From: Nitrososphaerota archaeon
GTDB taxonomy: Archaea; Thermoproteota; Nitrososphaeria; Nitrososphaerales; JAHFOH01
Direction: 5' to 3'
Assembly (NCBI GenBank): GCA_023266955.1
Contig: JAHFOH010000027.1
Location: 1-12,782 of the forward strand
Length of the DNA: 12,782 bases
A model generated the notes under the pieces. It did not search any database. It was not told the origin of the DNA and worked only from the letters and a program-made list of their open reading frames with translations. Positions within the stretch are counted from its first letter, which is position 1. The number at the start of each line of letters is the position of its first letter. This document shows, in pieces, positions 1-6,633 of the stretch. Made by a program: the position numbers and the translations under genes.

Positions 1-1
1 T

Positions 2-1111
2 GGAATACTGGTCAAGTCACTCGAGGGCTCTTTCATAGGTGCATTAGCCTTTCTAGTCAGATCAGAAGCGCCTTCTTCAAACCGTCTAAGGCGCGCTTCC
101 TACTCCGCCCCACCGAATCCAAACATCAAAGGTGCGTATGTGTTGATTCTTATCGCACTCCTCATCATGTCATTCATTGGCGGAATCCTAGCTGCACCGA
201 GTATCCAGAAGCTGCCAGTAGGCCCAGCGATTACACCCGCCGTTACCGCACAGAATGTGAGGGAGTATACACTGATAGTTCAGCCTACCTCGATCGAAGT
301 GGGTCCCAATACAGTTTGGCATGCTTGGACCTTTAATGGCACCGTTCCCGGCCCCACTCTTAGAGCAAAGGTAGGGGAGACCCTTAGAGTTAGAGTAATC
401 AACCAGTTCCAAAATCTAACGCACAGCTTTCATACTCACCTAGCTCCTTACGAATTCAAGTACGACGGAAGTCAAGCTAACACAATCACAGGCGTCGGTG
501 CGGGAGCCATGATCCCTCCAGGCAAAGACTACACGTATGAATTCTCCGTTAGCATGCCTGGGATCTTCTACTATCACTGCCACTCCTCTGACCAATTCCC
601 TATAGTCACCCACATCAAGCAGGGCTTGTACGGAGCGATAATAGTTGATGAGCCCGATAAGCCTGCTATGAAAGACTTCGTGATATTCATGAGTGAGATC
701 GGATTCAATGTTGTAGGTAACAAAGCTCCTCCCTTCATCCTTAATGGAAAAGGAATTCCCGGAGGGGAAATGGCTCTCCAAGAACTCTTCAAGGAAAAAG
801 GTCTGCCCGGGGTTGCCGAGCAATTCAACAAGACGTTGCTTGTCTTCAAAGCGAAGGTAGGAGAAAGTGTTAGAATGCATATCATAAACATGGGAGACCT
901 TTATCATTCGTTCCACCTGCACGGGCTAAACGCTGTTTCTCAACAATACTTCCCTGGAAGAATCTGGCCAGCAAATCTGATCCAGCTATTGCCTGGAGCG
1001 GCCGATACCATTGTAGTGACGCCGCAGTTTGAAGCCGTATGGCTGTTTCACTGCCACGTGGTAAGCCACGCAGATGCTGGAATGATAGGGCTCTTTATAG
1101 TAGAGAAGTAG
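2..1111 (+). CDS. Membrane-anchored two-domain multicopper oxidase (NirK/laccase-like), 5' end probably outside the window
   Basis: Copper oxidase made of two cupredoxin domains, probably on the outer face of the membrane, oxidising a small electron donor or metal with O2 or nitrite as acceptor (family knowledge; substrate unknown). Numbered from the GTG at 140, domain 1 has HSFHTH (95-100) and HCH (146-148) with H158 and L163. Domain 2 has HSFHLHG (256-262) and HCH (304-306) with H310 and M315. So both domains carry the type 1 Cys/His ligands as well as the HxH/HCH pairs of the trinuclear site. Residues 2-19 are a strongly hydrophobic anchor or signal. Start: the GTG at 140 has an upstream GGTG, but the hydrophobic stretch would then lack a positive n-region. 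The frame is open to base 2, with no ATG/GTG/TTG between, and encodes hydrophobic and Arg-rich sequence. I therefore mark it 5'-partial; 140-1111 is the alternative. It heads a same-strand cluster ending in cytochrome b. Confidence 0.88.
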   Translation, partial: GILVKSLEGSFIGALAFLVRSEAPSSNRLRRASYSAPPNPNIKGAYVLILIALLIMSFIGGILAAPSIQKLPVGPAITPAVTAQNVREYTLIVQPTSIEVGPNTVWHAWTFNGTVPGPTLRAKVGETLRVRVINQFQNLTHSFHTHLAPYEFKYDGSQANTITGVGAGAMIPPGKDYTYEFSVSMPGIFYYHCHSSDQFPIVTHIKQGLYGAIIVDEPDKPAMKDFVIFMSEIGFNVVGNKAPPFILNGKGIPGGEMALQELFKEKGLPGVAEQFNKTLLVFKAKVGESVRMHIINMGDLYHSFHLHGLNAVSQQYFPGRIWPANLIQLLPGAADTIVVTPQFEAVWLFHCHVVSHADAGMIGLFIVEK

Positions 1112-1162
1112 TCACAGTGGCAGTATGGTAAGGGGGACGCTTGGCCAGTAGAAACTCTTGCT

Positions 1163-1312
1163 ATGAAGTGCAGTCCAGAAGAGAGTAGGAAGATCAAGAG
1201 AATGGCTGAGAAACTCGACACTACGGCGAGACAGTTGGTCATACAAAGCGTACGTGAAGGTCAGAGACTGAGAGCGACTAAGCTCGCTCTGCCCCAGAGT
1301 CTTTCGGACTAA
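1163..1312 (+). CDS. Small hypothetical protein, 49 aa
   Basis: An ATG ORF in the gap between the copper oxidase and the next ORF, ending 3 bases before that ORF's ATG. The peptide is highly charged and looks like one amphipathic helix (about residues 5-36), rich in Glu, Lys and Arg. It has no membrane segment and one Cys near the N-terminus. I do not recognise it; a resemblance to ribbon-helix-helix regulators is too weak to use. No clear Shine-Dalgarno precedes the ATG. It lies in the same reading frame as the copper oxidase, and the frame is open from the oxidase's TAG through to this stop, so it could also be the remains of a longer tail. Tight spacing with the next ORF is the main argument that it is translated. 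Confidence 0.38.
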   Translation: MKCSPEESRKIKRMAEKLDTTARQLVIQSVREGQRLRATKLALPQSLSD

Positions 1313-1315
1313 GCT

Positions 1316-1621
1316 ATGAGACTCATCGAGCAATCCAGGGACTTTCTCGGAGACTTCTCTTTGAGGAAATGTGCCGAAAAGATCATAGAAGATGGATGGA
1401 AGCAGCATCTGTCGCAAGAGGATGTCAAAAACCTTCTTGAAGTCTATCGACAGCAGGTTATATTCTGGGGTTACGGTCCAAAGGACGTGTACGGCAACCT
1501 CGAAGCTCTAGGAAAAGCTCTAGGAGTTAGCTCGACCAAGATATTCGGGCAGTTCAACGTTTCTGGAGTGGAAGCTGCTGCACAAGAAGATCTCTCCAAT
1601 GGGGAACTGTATTGTAGATGA
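1316..1621 (+). CDS. Hypothetical protein, 101 aa, upstream of cytochrome b
   Basis: Unrecognised small soluble protein, predicted mostly helical, with no membrane segment and no haem (CxxCH) or iron-sulfur cysteine motif. It contains only two Cys (about residues 20 and 100). A helical stretch at about 16-50 and a short segment around 68-85 resembling a helix-turn-helix ('LGVSS' turn) are visible, but I would not call it a regulator from that. It lies 3 bases after the 49-aa ORF and its TGA is 6 bases before the cytochrome b ATG, so the three are very probably co-transcribed. Its position is where an electron-carrier or assembly subunit for the cytochrome b might be expected. It lacks any visible cofactor site, so an accessory or assembly role is only a guess. 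Confidence 0.6.
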   Translation: MRLIEQSRDFLGDFSLRKCAEKIIEDGWKQHLSQEDVKNLLEVYRQQVIFWGYGPKDVYGNLEALGKALGVSSTKIFGQFNVSGVEAAAQEDLSNGELYCR

Positions 1622-1627
1622 GATGAC

Positions 1628-2731
1628 ATGACGATCTCATCTCCGAGTTTTTTCCGACGCATCTGGAGAGTTCTGGACGAAAGACTTAGTCTAAGCGGTC
1701 TAGCATACGCCATTCCAGAACATGGCAACACCCTACCATTTCTGCTAGGCGGGACAGCAGTAACTCTGTTCATAGTTCAGGCACTAACTGGAATTCTTTT
1801 GGCTCAATTCTACAATCCGTTTCCAGTGACGGAGCCAAAAGCCCAGGCAGGTTTCTTTCCCCATAATCCAAATTGGCCTCTAGCATATGCCAGTATATGG
1901 CACATAGTCAATGAAGTGCCATTTGGAGCATTTCTCAGAAGCCTCCATTTCTGGACAGCTAACGGGATAGTGGTTGTCCTAGGTCTACATCTTATTAGAA
2001 ATTACATAACAGCTACCTACAAGAGACCAAGAGAGCTGCAATGGATGATCGGAGTTTTGGCCGGAATCATCGGCCTGCTCTTCGTATTCACTGGTACAAT
2101 GTTAAAGTGGGATCAAGAAGGTCTTGAAGCTTTAGAGCATAACGTAGAGATCGGCGAATTTGTAGGAGCATTGGGATACTGGTTCTCGCCAGAGTTCGCC
2201 GTTAGCATTCCACTAACCGTTCGGGTATACGTCGCGCACATAGCGATTCTTCCGCTATTGATAGTTCCATTGCTGTTGACCCATTTTTATCTGATCAAGA
2301 GATTTGGTTTATCCACGCCGTTTTGGATACGAACGTTCACGGCGAAGATGCTGCCCTTCACCAGCCATCTGAAAAGGCTACTGCTGTTAGGAGCTGCAGT
2401 TTTTGCGATCCTCGCAGTTCTATCTCTGGCCGTTGCAGCTCCTCTTGGGCAACCTCCGGTAGAAGGAATTGAGGTGACAAAGCCTCTCTGGCCCTTCCTT
2501 TGGATATTCGCAATAGAAGATTTCCTCGGCATTTCAGGTATCTTCTACGGTTCAATAGCGTTATTCATAGGACTCATGATTGTTCCCTTACTTGACAGGA
2601 GTTCTGAAGTTCATCCTAGAAAAAGGATGTTCATGATGGGTCTCCTAATCGGCGTTATCATACTCTGGATTGTCTTGTCCATATACGGTCTCATCGCCCC
2701 ACATCAAGTTCTATCTGAGCACCCCGGCTAG
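1628..2731 (+). CDS. Cytochrome b (fused b6/subunit IV type), variant Qo motif
   Basis: Integral membrane di-haem cytochrome b, the core of quinol-oxidising bc/b6f-type complexes. The haem ligands are visible: H107 and H121 (14 apart) in helix B, H204 and H219 (15 apart, the b6-like spacing) in helix D. Helices lie at roughly 36-60, 104-125, 138-159, 195-222, 250-272, 290-322 and 333-357. That is four in the N-terminal (b6) part and about three in the C-terminal (subunit IV) part. 'KWDQEG' at about 160-165 marks the Qo-side loop. The usual PEWY motif at the start of the C-terminal domain is replaced by P-L-W-P-F (286-290), so the Qo-site Glu is absent. No Rieske protein or cytochrome c is encoded nearby; the neighbours are two small ORFs and a copper oxidase. 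Start ATG lies 6 bases after the previous stop, with no alternative start in between. Confidence 0.93.
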   Translation: MTISSPSFFRRIWRVLDERLSLSGLAYAIPEHGNTLPFLLGGTAVTLFIVQALTGILLAQFYNPFPVTEPKAQAGFFPHNPNWPLAYASIWHIVNEVPFGAFLRSLHFWTANGIVVVLGLHLIRNYITATYKRPRELQWMIGVLAGIIGLLFVFTGTMLKWDQEGLEALEHNVEIGEFVGALGYWFSPEFAVSIPLTVRVYVAHIAILPLLIVPLLLTHFYLIKRFGLSTPFWIRTFTAKMLPFTSHLKRLLLLGAAVFAILAVLSLAVAAPLGQPPVEGIEVTKPLWPFLWIFAIEDFLGISGIFYGSIALFIGLMIVPLLDRSSEVHPRKRMFMMGLLIGVIILWIVLSIYGLIAPHQVLSEHPG

Positions 2732-2768
2732 GAAACCTATTCTATACGTCTGAGAAGAAAAGCTCAAC

Positions 2769-4163
2769 ATGCAGAGGGAAAAAATGACGCTCGCACAGGA
2801 CCTCTCCCAATTTGTGGTAGGGGCATCTTTCAAAGATCTTTCTAAAGAAGCGAAAAGACAATTGAAAATCCGGGTTATGGACTCCCTAGGCTGTGCGATC
2901 GGAGCTTTAGAAGGCGACCCAGTCCGAATGCTCCGTAAGCATATTGAAGATTTCGGTGGTAAAGGACACTGCACACTGTTTGGAGGAGGAAAGACCGCTC
3001 CAGACCGAGCAGCTCTTTACAACGGAGCTCTAATACGCTATCTAGATTTCAACGACACCTACACAGCAAAAGGCGAAAGCTGTCATCCCAGCGATAACAT
3101 CGGTGCCGTGTTGGCTGCTTCAGAATACGCAAAAGCAAGCGGAAAGGATTTTCTCGTAGCCGTGGCGGTGGCATATCAGGTGCAATGCCGACTCAGTGAT
3201 GTAGCACCAGTTCGACACAGGGGCTTCGACCACACTACGCAAGGATCCTATGCTGCAGCTGCAGGCGTCTCCAAAGCCTTAGGACTAAATGCAGAGAAGA
3301 CGGCTAATGCAATAGCTATCAGCGGCACCGCTTTCAATGCGCTACGGGTAACGCGTACAGGAAGACTTTCCCACTGGAAGGGTCTCGCCTATCCCAACAC
3401 AGCATTTGGCGCCACTCACTCAGCCTTCCTCGCAATGCGTGGAATTACAGGGCCTATCGAAGTCTTTGAGGGGAAGAAAGGCTTCATGGAATCAATCGCG
3501 GGAAAATTTGAAATCCACTGGTCCAAAGAGAATCTTGAACGAGTTACCCGCACCAGCCTGAAAAAGTATAATGCGGAATTTCATTCACAATCAGCAGTTG
3601 AAGGAATCCTCGAGTTGAAGGAGGAACACAAGTTCAAGGCAGACGATATTGATAGGATTGAAATCGAAATCTTCGACGTTGCATACAACATCATTGGAGG
3701 AGGGGAGGAGGGGGAGAAGAAAGATGTGAAGACCAAAGAAGAGGCAGACCACAGCCTCCCATATATCGTGGCAGTAGCCATTCTAGATGGAAACGTAATG
3801 CCTGACCAATACCTTCCAAAGCGAATCGTCAGCAGGGATGTTCAAACTCTTCTTCGAAAAGTGTATGTTAAACCGAATGACGATTACAGTAGACGATTCC
3901 CCGATGAGATGCCTTGTCGATTAATAGTCCATTTGAAAAGTGGACGAGTCTTGCGGAAAGAAAAAGTGGATTTCGAGGGATTTTTTACCCGCCCAATGCC
4001 TTGGAACAAGGTGGTGAACAAATTTCAGAAACTCAGCGCACACGATGTCGGTGCAACCCTTAGGAAGGAAATCATAGATGCTGTCCGAAACTTGGACCGT
4101 CTTCAAGTTGCGGACCTCACGAATCTTCTCGAAAGAATTCCTGATTCTGAAAGACGGATGTGA
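2769..4163 (+). CDS. MmgE/PrpD family protein (2-methylcitrate dehydratase-like)
   Basis: Full-length (464 aa) member of the MmgE/PrpD family, whose characterised members include 2-methylcitrate dehydratase and cis-aconitate decarboxylase. Family signatures are visible: 'DFNDTY' (93-98), 'SCHPSDN' (104-110), 'GPIEVFEG' (228-235), 'KYNAEFHSQS' (266-275) and 'EADHSLPY' (325-332). The large helical N-domain is followed by a small alpha/beta C-domain from about residue 270. Substrate cannot be read from sequence, since archaeal members are often isolated paralogues; methylcitrate, citrate-like or another hydroxy acid are all possible. A citrate synthase family gene lies 5.5 kb downstream. Start: the ATG at 2769 sits about 27 bases after a TATA-like CTATAC (2741-2746), fitting a leaderless message. 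A second ATG at 2784 has an AGAGGG directly before it and could be the real start (459 aa). Convergent with the next gene. Confidence 0.9.
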   Translation: MQREKMTLAQDLSQFVVGASFKDLSKEAKRQLKIRVMDSLGCAIGALEGDPVRMLRKHIEDFGGKGHCTLFGGGKTAPDRAALYNGALIRYLDFNDTYTAKGESCHPSDNIGAVLAASEYAKASGKDFLVAVAVAYQVQCRLSDVAPVRHRGFDHTTQGSYAAAAGVSKALGLNAEKTANAIAISGTAFNALRVTRTGRLSHWKGLAYPNTAFGATHSAFLAMRGITGPIEVFEGKKGFMESIAGKFEIHWSKENLERVTRTSLKKYNAEFHSQSAVEGILELKEEHKFKADDIDRIEIEIFDVAYNIIGGGEEGEKKDVKTKEEADHSLPYIVAVAILDGNVMPDQYLPKRIVSRDVQTLLRKVYVKPNDDYSRRFPDEMPCRLIVHLKSGRVLRKEKVDFEGFFTRPMPWNKVVNKFQKLSAHDVGATLRKEIIDAVRNLDRLQVADLTNLLERIPDSERRM

Positions 4164-4219
4164 GCACGAGTAAGCTACAAAGAGATTCTTCGCTAACGCG
4201 TCATTAATACGTCCTATTG

Positions 4220-5092
4220 CTACCGCGACACAAATCGTTCTGAGCGATAGCTCAGTTTCTTTCCCTGCCAGATGCTCCTGTCTCCCCACAGCCCCGTCTT
4301 CCAAGCCATAAACTCGACGATTTGCGAGTGATCTATGAAGAGATTTACATTCCTACCGAATGTCTTGAGGTACCACTTAAAGACCGGTGGGTCAGACGCC
4401 TCAAACATGAAAGTCTTGTAGCCGAATTTATCCACCAGTTTGGTTATGACGCCCTTTCTCCATTTCTCAGGAGGTAAATCCTCGGTTATCCCCTCGGATT
4501 CCACCATTATCATATGCGCGCCCGCATCCAAATGCATCTCAATCTCTCTGACGAAATCATTGAAATCCCTCATCTTCATCTCCTCCTCGTATCCTACTAC
4601 GTGAGTCCCGGCACCCGCTCCTATCATCAGGGATACTTCGGGCTTAGCTCGCATACCTAATCTTTGCACCTGTTTGACTATCTCCACTTTGTCCTCTAAC
4701 GGAATTGGCGCTAGCCCGCTTGATACTTCAACGACATCAAATCCTAGCGTCTTGCATTCCTTGAGATAATCATCTACAGTCTTGCTGCCCTGCACTATAA
4801 CCCTCTCAACGAAGCCACCTGTTGACACGTAAACATCGTAATCGTGGCAGATCTGTATGATCTTCCTCACCTTTTCTCTCGTAAGAAGCCTCATGGAGCC
4901 TCCGGCAAACTTGTAACCGTCGACATACTCACCCCAGTCGCTCAATAGATCCTTCAAGTATCCGTAGCTTATGGAAGTATAGTACGGCCCTCTGATTTCA
5001 GTCACTCCTACTTCCCTAGGCTTAGGCCGTGGCTCATGTATCGATACAAAACCGAATGCCTTCTCCCTCGTCCTCTTGACCATTTTATTCAT
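4220..5092 (-). CDS. comA: ComA-family phosphosulfolactate synthase
   Basis: TIM-barrel protein of the (2R)-phospho-3-sulfolactate synthase family. In methanogens ComA adds sulfite to phosphoenolpyruvate in coenzyme M synthesis, and relatives occur in bacteria, other archaea and plants (HSA32). Visible family blocks: 'PKP..VG.TE' (23-32), 'YKFAGGS' (60-66), 'STGGF' (90-94), 'EVSSG' (122-126), 'KPEVS' (150-154), 'VESEG' (197-201), 'DHSQIVEF' (254-261) and 'GLWG' (267-270). Length of 290 aa is normal to slightly long, with a divergent basic C-terminal tail. No other coenzyme M genes (comB-E) are in the window, so the methanogen role should not be assumed; sulfolactate or a stress-related role is possible. 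Start: first ATG at 5092, about 30 bases from a TATA-like box; an ATG at 5083 is the alternative. Monocistronic and convergent with the MmgE/PrpD gene. Confidence 0.88.
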   Translation of the reverse strand: MNKMVKRTREKAFGFVSIHEPRPKPREVGVTEIRGPYYTSISYGYLKDLLSDWGEYVDGYKFAGGSMRLLTREKVRKIIQICHDYDVYVSTGGFVERVIVQGSKTVDDYLKECKTLGFDVVEVSSGLAPIPLEDKVEIVKQVQRLGMRAKPEVSLMIGAGAGTHVVGYEEEMKMRDFNDFVREIEMHLDAGAHMIMVESEGITEDLPPEKWRKGVITKLVDKFGYKTFMFEASDPPVFKWYLKTFGRNVNLFIDHSQIVEFMAWKTGLWGDRSIWQGKKLSYRSERFVSR

Positions 5093-5113
5093 CCAACAGT
5101 GCTATCTTCATAA

Positions 5114-5130
5114 CGTCAGATATAGCTTAA
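5114..5130 (-). promoter_or_regulatory. Possible TATA box for the ComA-family gene
   Basis: On the minus strand this reads TTAAGCTATATCTGACG. The CTATAT core is centred about 30 bases before the ATG, the distance expected for an archaeal promoter giving a leaderless or very short-leader transcript. The purine-rich GGTTAAG just upstream could serve as a BRE. There is no Shine-Dalgarno in front of the gene, which agrees with leaderless translation. Confidence 0.38.
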
Positions 5131-5406
5131 CCTTCGAATTGTCGAGGTATAAGATTCATTTCAAGACTTCGTTCGTCTGGCTATCTAGTGTACTGGTAGC
5201 CTCTGGGGTCGCGTGTTAGATTACAAGGAATGATTTCGCGTGACCTCATTAACCATCGGTGGAACACCAGAAGATTCCTGGGCGCTTCCCTCGGCTGAGT
5301 CTATGGGCGACATGGCCTTACTCTGTACATAGGGCTTTCCCAATTTTGAGAAACGTCTGCACTCTTTAGAAGAGAGACGTCATTCCCAAAAAAACGGTGG
5401 TAGAGG
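5131..5406. other. Divergent intergenic region, no gene seen
   Basis: Spacer between the ComA-family gene and the universal stress protein gene. I find no ORF with protein-like composition, no tRNA fold and no repeat family. Small inverted repeats occur at 5179-5201 (GGCTA/TAGCC) and 5258-5268 (GGTG-GAA-CACC), both too short to call an RNA. A GGTGGTAGAGG directly abuts the ATG at 5407 and may act as a Shine-Dalgarno, though spaced unusually close. No convincing TATA box was found for the rightward gene. Confidence 0.5.
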
Positions 5407-5892
5407 ATGGAGATCCTTGTCCCCGTTGACGACTCTGAGGCCTCGCTAAAGGCCTTCGAGGCTGCAATCGATTTTGGTAGCAGTGTGAAGGCCAAGATAG
5501 TTTTGATCCATGTCATACCGAAGATCGATGTGTCTGAAGAATTCGCGAAGTACGCGAATATGGAACATATTGAGAACCCAAGCGCTGGCTACCTGTATGC
5601 AGAAGGGCAGAGAATCATGGGAAAATTCCGAAAGTTCATCCCCAAGGATGTGGAGTGTGAAGAGATTCTGAAGCTCGGTAATCCGTCCGACAAGATCCTG
5701 CAGGTGGCTAGCGACAGGAAAGTCGACCTGATAGTCATGGGGTTCAGGGGCCTCCAGGGCATCAACAGAGTGAGAGCACTAGGAAGTGTTTCCCGCAGAG
5801 TCATAGAGAACGCAGAGGTTCCAGTCCTAGTCGTCCCTGAAGTCATTAACAGTCGAATCCCGTTACAGGTCCGTGCTTCCCGCCCTACGTAA
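5407..5892 (+). CDS. Universal stress protein (UspA family)
   Basis: Single-domain UspA-like alpha/beta protein (161 aa), cytosolic, expected to bind ATP or AMP and act in stress physiology. The first beta strand 'EILVPVDDSEAS' (2-13) carries the Asp that contacts adenine in the family. The nucleotide-binding motif lies at 112-129: G112, G115, then G126-S127. There are ten residues between G115 and G126, where the usual motif G-2x-G-9x-G(S/T) has nine, so the loop appears one residue longer. The C-terminal strand 'VPVLVVPE' (138-145) is typical. Residues 146-161 form a basic tail beyond the normal end of the fold. Start ATG chosen because the family begins immediately with this strand. It stands alone, facing a DoxX-like gene across a 266-base spacer. 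Confidence 0.93.
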   Translation: MEILVPVDDSEASLKAFEAAIDFGSSVKAKIVLIHVIPKIDVSEEFAKYANMEHIENPSAGYLYAEGQRIMGKFRKFIPKDVECEEILKLGNPSDKILQVASDRKVDLIVMGFRGLQGINRVRALGSVSRRVIENAEVPVLVVPEVINSRIPLQVRASRPT

Positions 5893-5911
5893 CCCAAGGA
5901 CCCTTCCGTCT

Positions 5912-5972
5912 AACGGGGATTACGCCGTTGCTCATCAGGACCTGATAGCAACCAACATACCCGATGCTATCA
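5912..5972. terminator. Two small stem-loops after the universal stress protein gene
   Basis: Starting 20 bases after the stop: AACGG/CCGTT (5912-5916 with 5925-5929, 8-base loop), then TGATAGC/GCTATCA (5943-5949 with 5966-5972, 16-base loop). A T-rich tract (CTTTTTCCC) follows at about 6017-6025. Archaeal termination relies mainly on T-tracts, so the tract may matter more than the stems. The stems are short and could be chance. Confidence 0.25.
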
Positions 5973-6108
5973 ATTAGCAGCAATTTCCTGACATACAATT
6001 CCTTCATCCAAACAGTATCTTTTTCCCGAGATGTGTGTCAAGACTCTTTGTCGCGTACAGGATACTTACGTTTCCTAAATTTCATACGAGAAATTGCGTC
6101 AATGTTCG

Positions 6109-6122
6109 ACCCCCCGGGGGGT
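6109..6122. repeat. Perfect 14-bp palindrome ACCCCCCGGGGGGT
   Basis: Six C followed by six G, flanked by A and T, forms an uninterrupted palindrome in the 266-base spacer between two convergent genes. It is surrounded by weaker symmetry: CCTAAATT at 6074-6081 mirrors AATTTAGG at 6144-6151. The rest of the spacer (5893-6158) shows no ORF. Possible roles are a protein-binding site, an RNA hairpin with a CCGG-type loop between convergent transcripts, or an assembly oddity. Confidence 0.6.
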
Positions 6123-6158
6123 TGATTACGCACACGCAAAGCGAATTTAGGGCAATAA

Positions 6159-6563
6159 CTACAGACCCAAGATAGCGTCTAAGGAGAAGGGACCTCCTCC
6201 CAAGACGATGAGTGCTAAAGCACCTGCGAGATACGCCAAATCTAACTCATATCCCAGCAGGTACTTCTTACCCAGCTTCTTCTTGCTCAGAATTGTGGTC
6301 CCTATCATTTCAAGACTCAGGAGAATTCCCACTAATGGAATTAGGAAGCCTATCAGCAGAGATATGCCGCCCAACAACTCCAGTAGCCCGGCCAATGGTC
6401 CCAGAACTCCAGGTATTCCAATGCTCTTGAGCCAGTCACGGGTCTGCTTGCGTCCTGGACCAATTACCTTAGGATAGCCGTGGTCGATGAAGGCCATACC
6501 AATCAGAATTCTTAACGGCAGAGAGGCGAAAGGTGCTAGGGTAGTGAGAGCTTCAAATACCAT
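6159..6563 (-). CDS. DoxX-like four-helix membrane protein
   Basis: A 134-aa integral membrane protein of the DoxX/DoxD-like superfamily. Four hydrophobic helices lie at about 10-32, 50-66, 68-90 and 105-126. The signature 'R(I/L).(G)..F..HG..K' is visible at 18-32 (R18, G22, F25, H28, G29, K32). DoxX-type proteins act in quinone-linked redox processes such as thiosulfate:quinone oxidoreductase or thiol stress responses, but most archaeal members have no assigned substrate. Start ATG at 6563 is preceded by AGGGG about six bases away, a good Shine-Dalgarno. It is divergent from the sarcosine-oxidase-like gene, and the two share a 70-base spacer. No thiosulfate or sulfur oxidation genes are next to it, so the function stays open. 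Confidence 0.85.
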   Translation of the reverse strand: MVFEALTTLAPFASLPLRILIGMAFIDHGYPKVIGPGRKQTRDWLKSIGIPGVLGPLAGLLELLGGISLLIGFLIPLVGILLSLEMIGTTILSKKKLGKKYLLGYELDLAYLAGALALIVLGGGPFSLDAILGL

Positions 6564-6595
6564 ATCTGTCCCCTAGGTTTTCGAGTCTAACTTAA

Positions 6596-6604
6596 TGCTT
6601 TATT
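6596..6604 (+). promoter_or_regulatory. TATA-like box for the sarcosine-oxidase-like gene
   Basis: GCTTTATTC is centred about 33 bases before the ATG at 6634, so transcription would begin about 8 bases before the start codon. No Shine-Dalgarno is present before the ATG, consistent with a very short leader. It lies in the 70-base divergent spacer shared with the DoxX-like gene. Confidence 0.4.
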
Positions 6605-6633
6605 CTAATCGTCAAGTCTGCATGTGCTGAATC

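Noticed and set aside
440..922. Minus-strand ORF of 160 codons inside the copper oxidase gene
   Set aside because: It is antisense to a gene with complete copper motifs and its translation has no recognisable domain; it is a shadow frame.
1109..1312. In-frame continuation after the copper oxidase TAG (66 open codons), as if TAG were read through or encoded pyrrolysine
   Set aside because: TAG ends several clearly complete genes in this window (cytochrome b, ComA-family, MFS, citrate synthase, PIN), so it is an ordinary stop here, and the oxidase is complete at that point.
1163..1621. The two small ORFs as a toxin-antitoxin pair, because the first faintly resembles a ribbon-helix-helix protein
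   Set aside because: The second protein has no PIN, RelE or other toxin motif, and the spacing and context fit the redox cluster better.
5179..5201. Possible tRNA-like or small RNA hairpin (GGCTA/TAGCC)
   Set aside because: No cloverleaf, T-arm consensus or C/D or H/ACA box can be built around it; the stem is only five pairs.
5258..5268. GGTG-GAA-CACC hairpin before the universal stress protein gene
   Set aside because: Four-base stem about 140 bases from the gene; expected often by chance.
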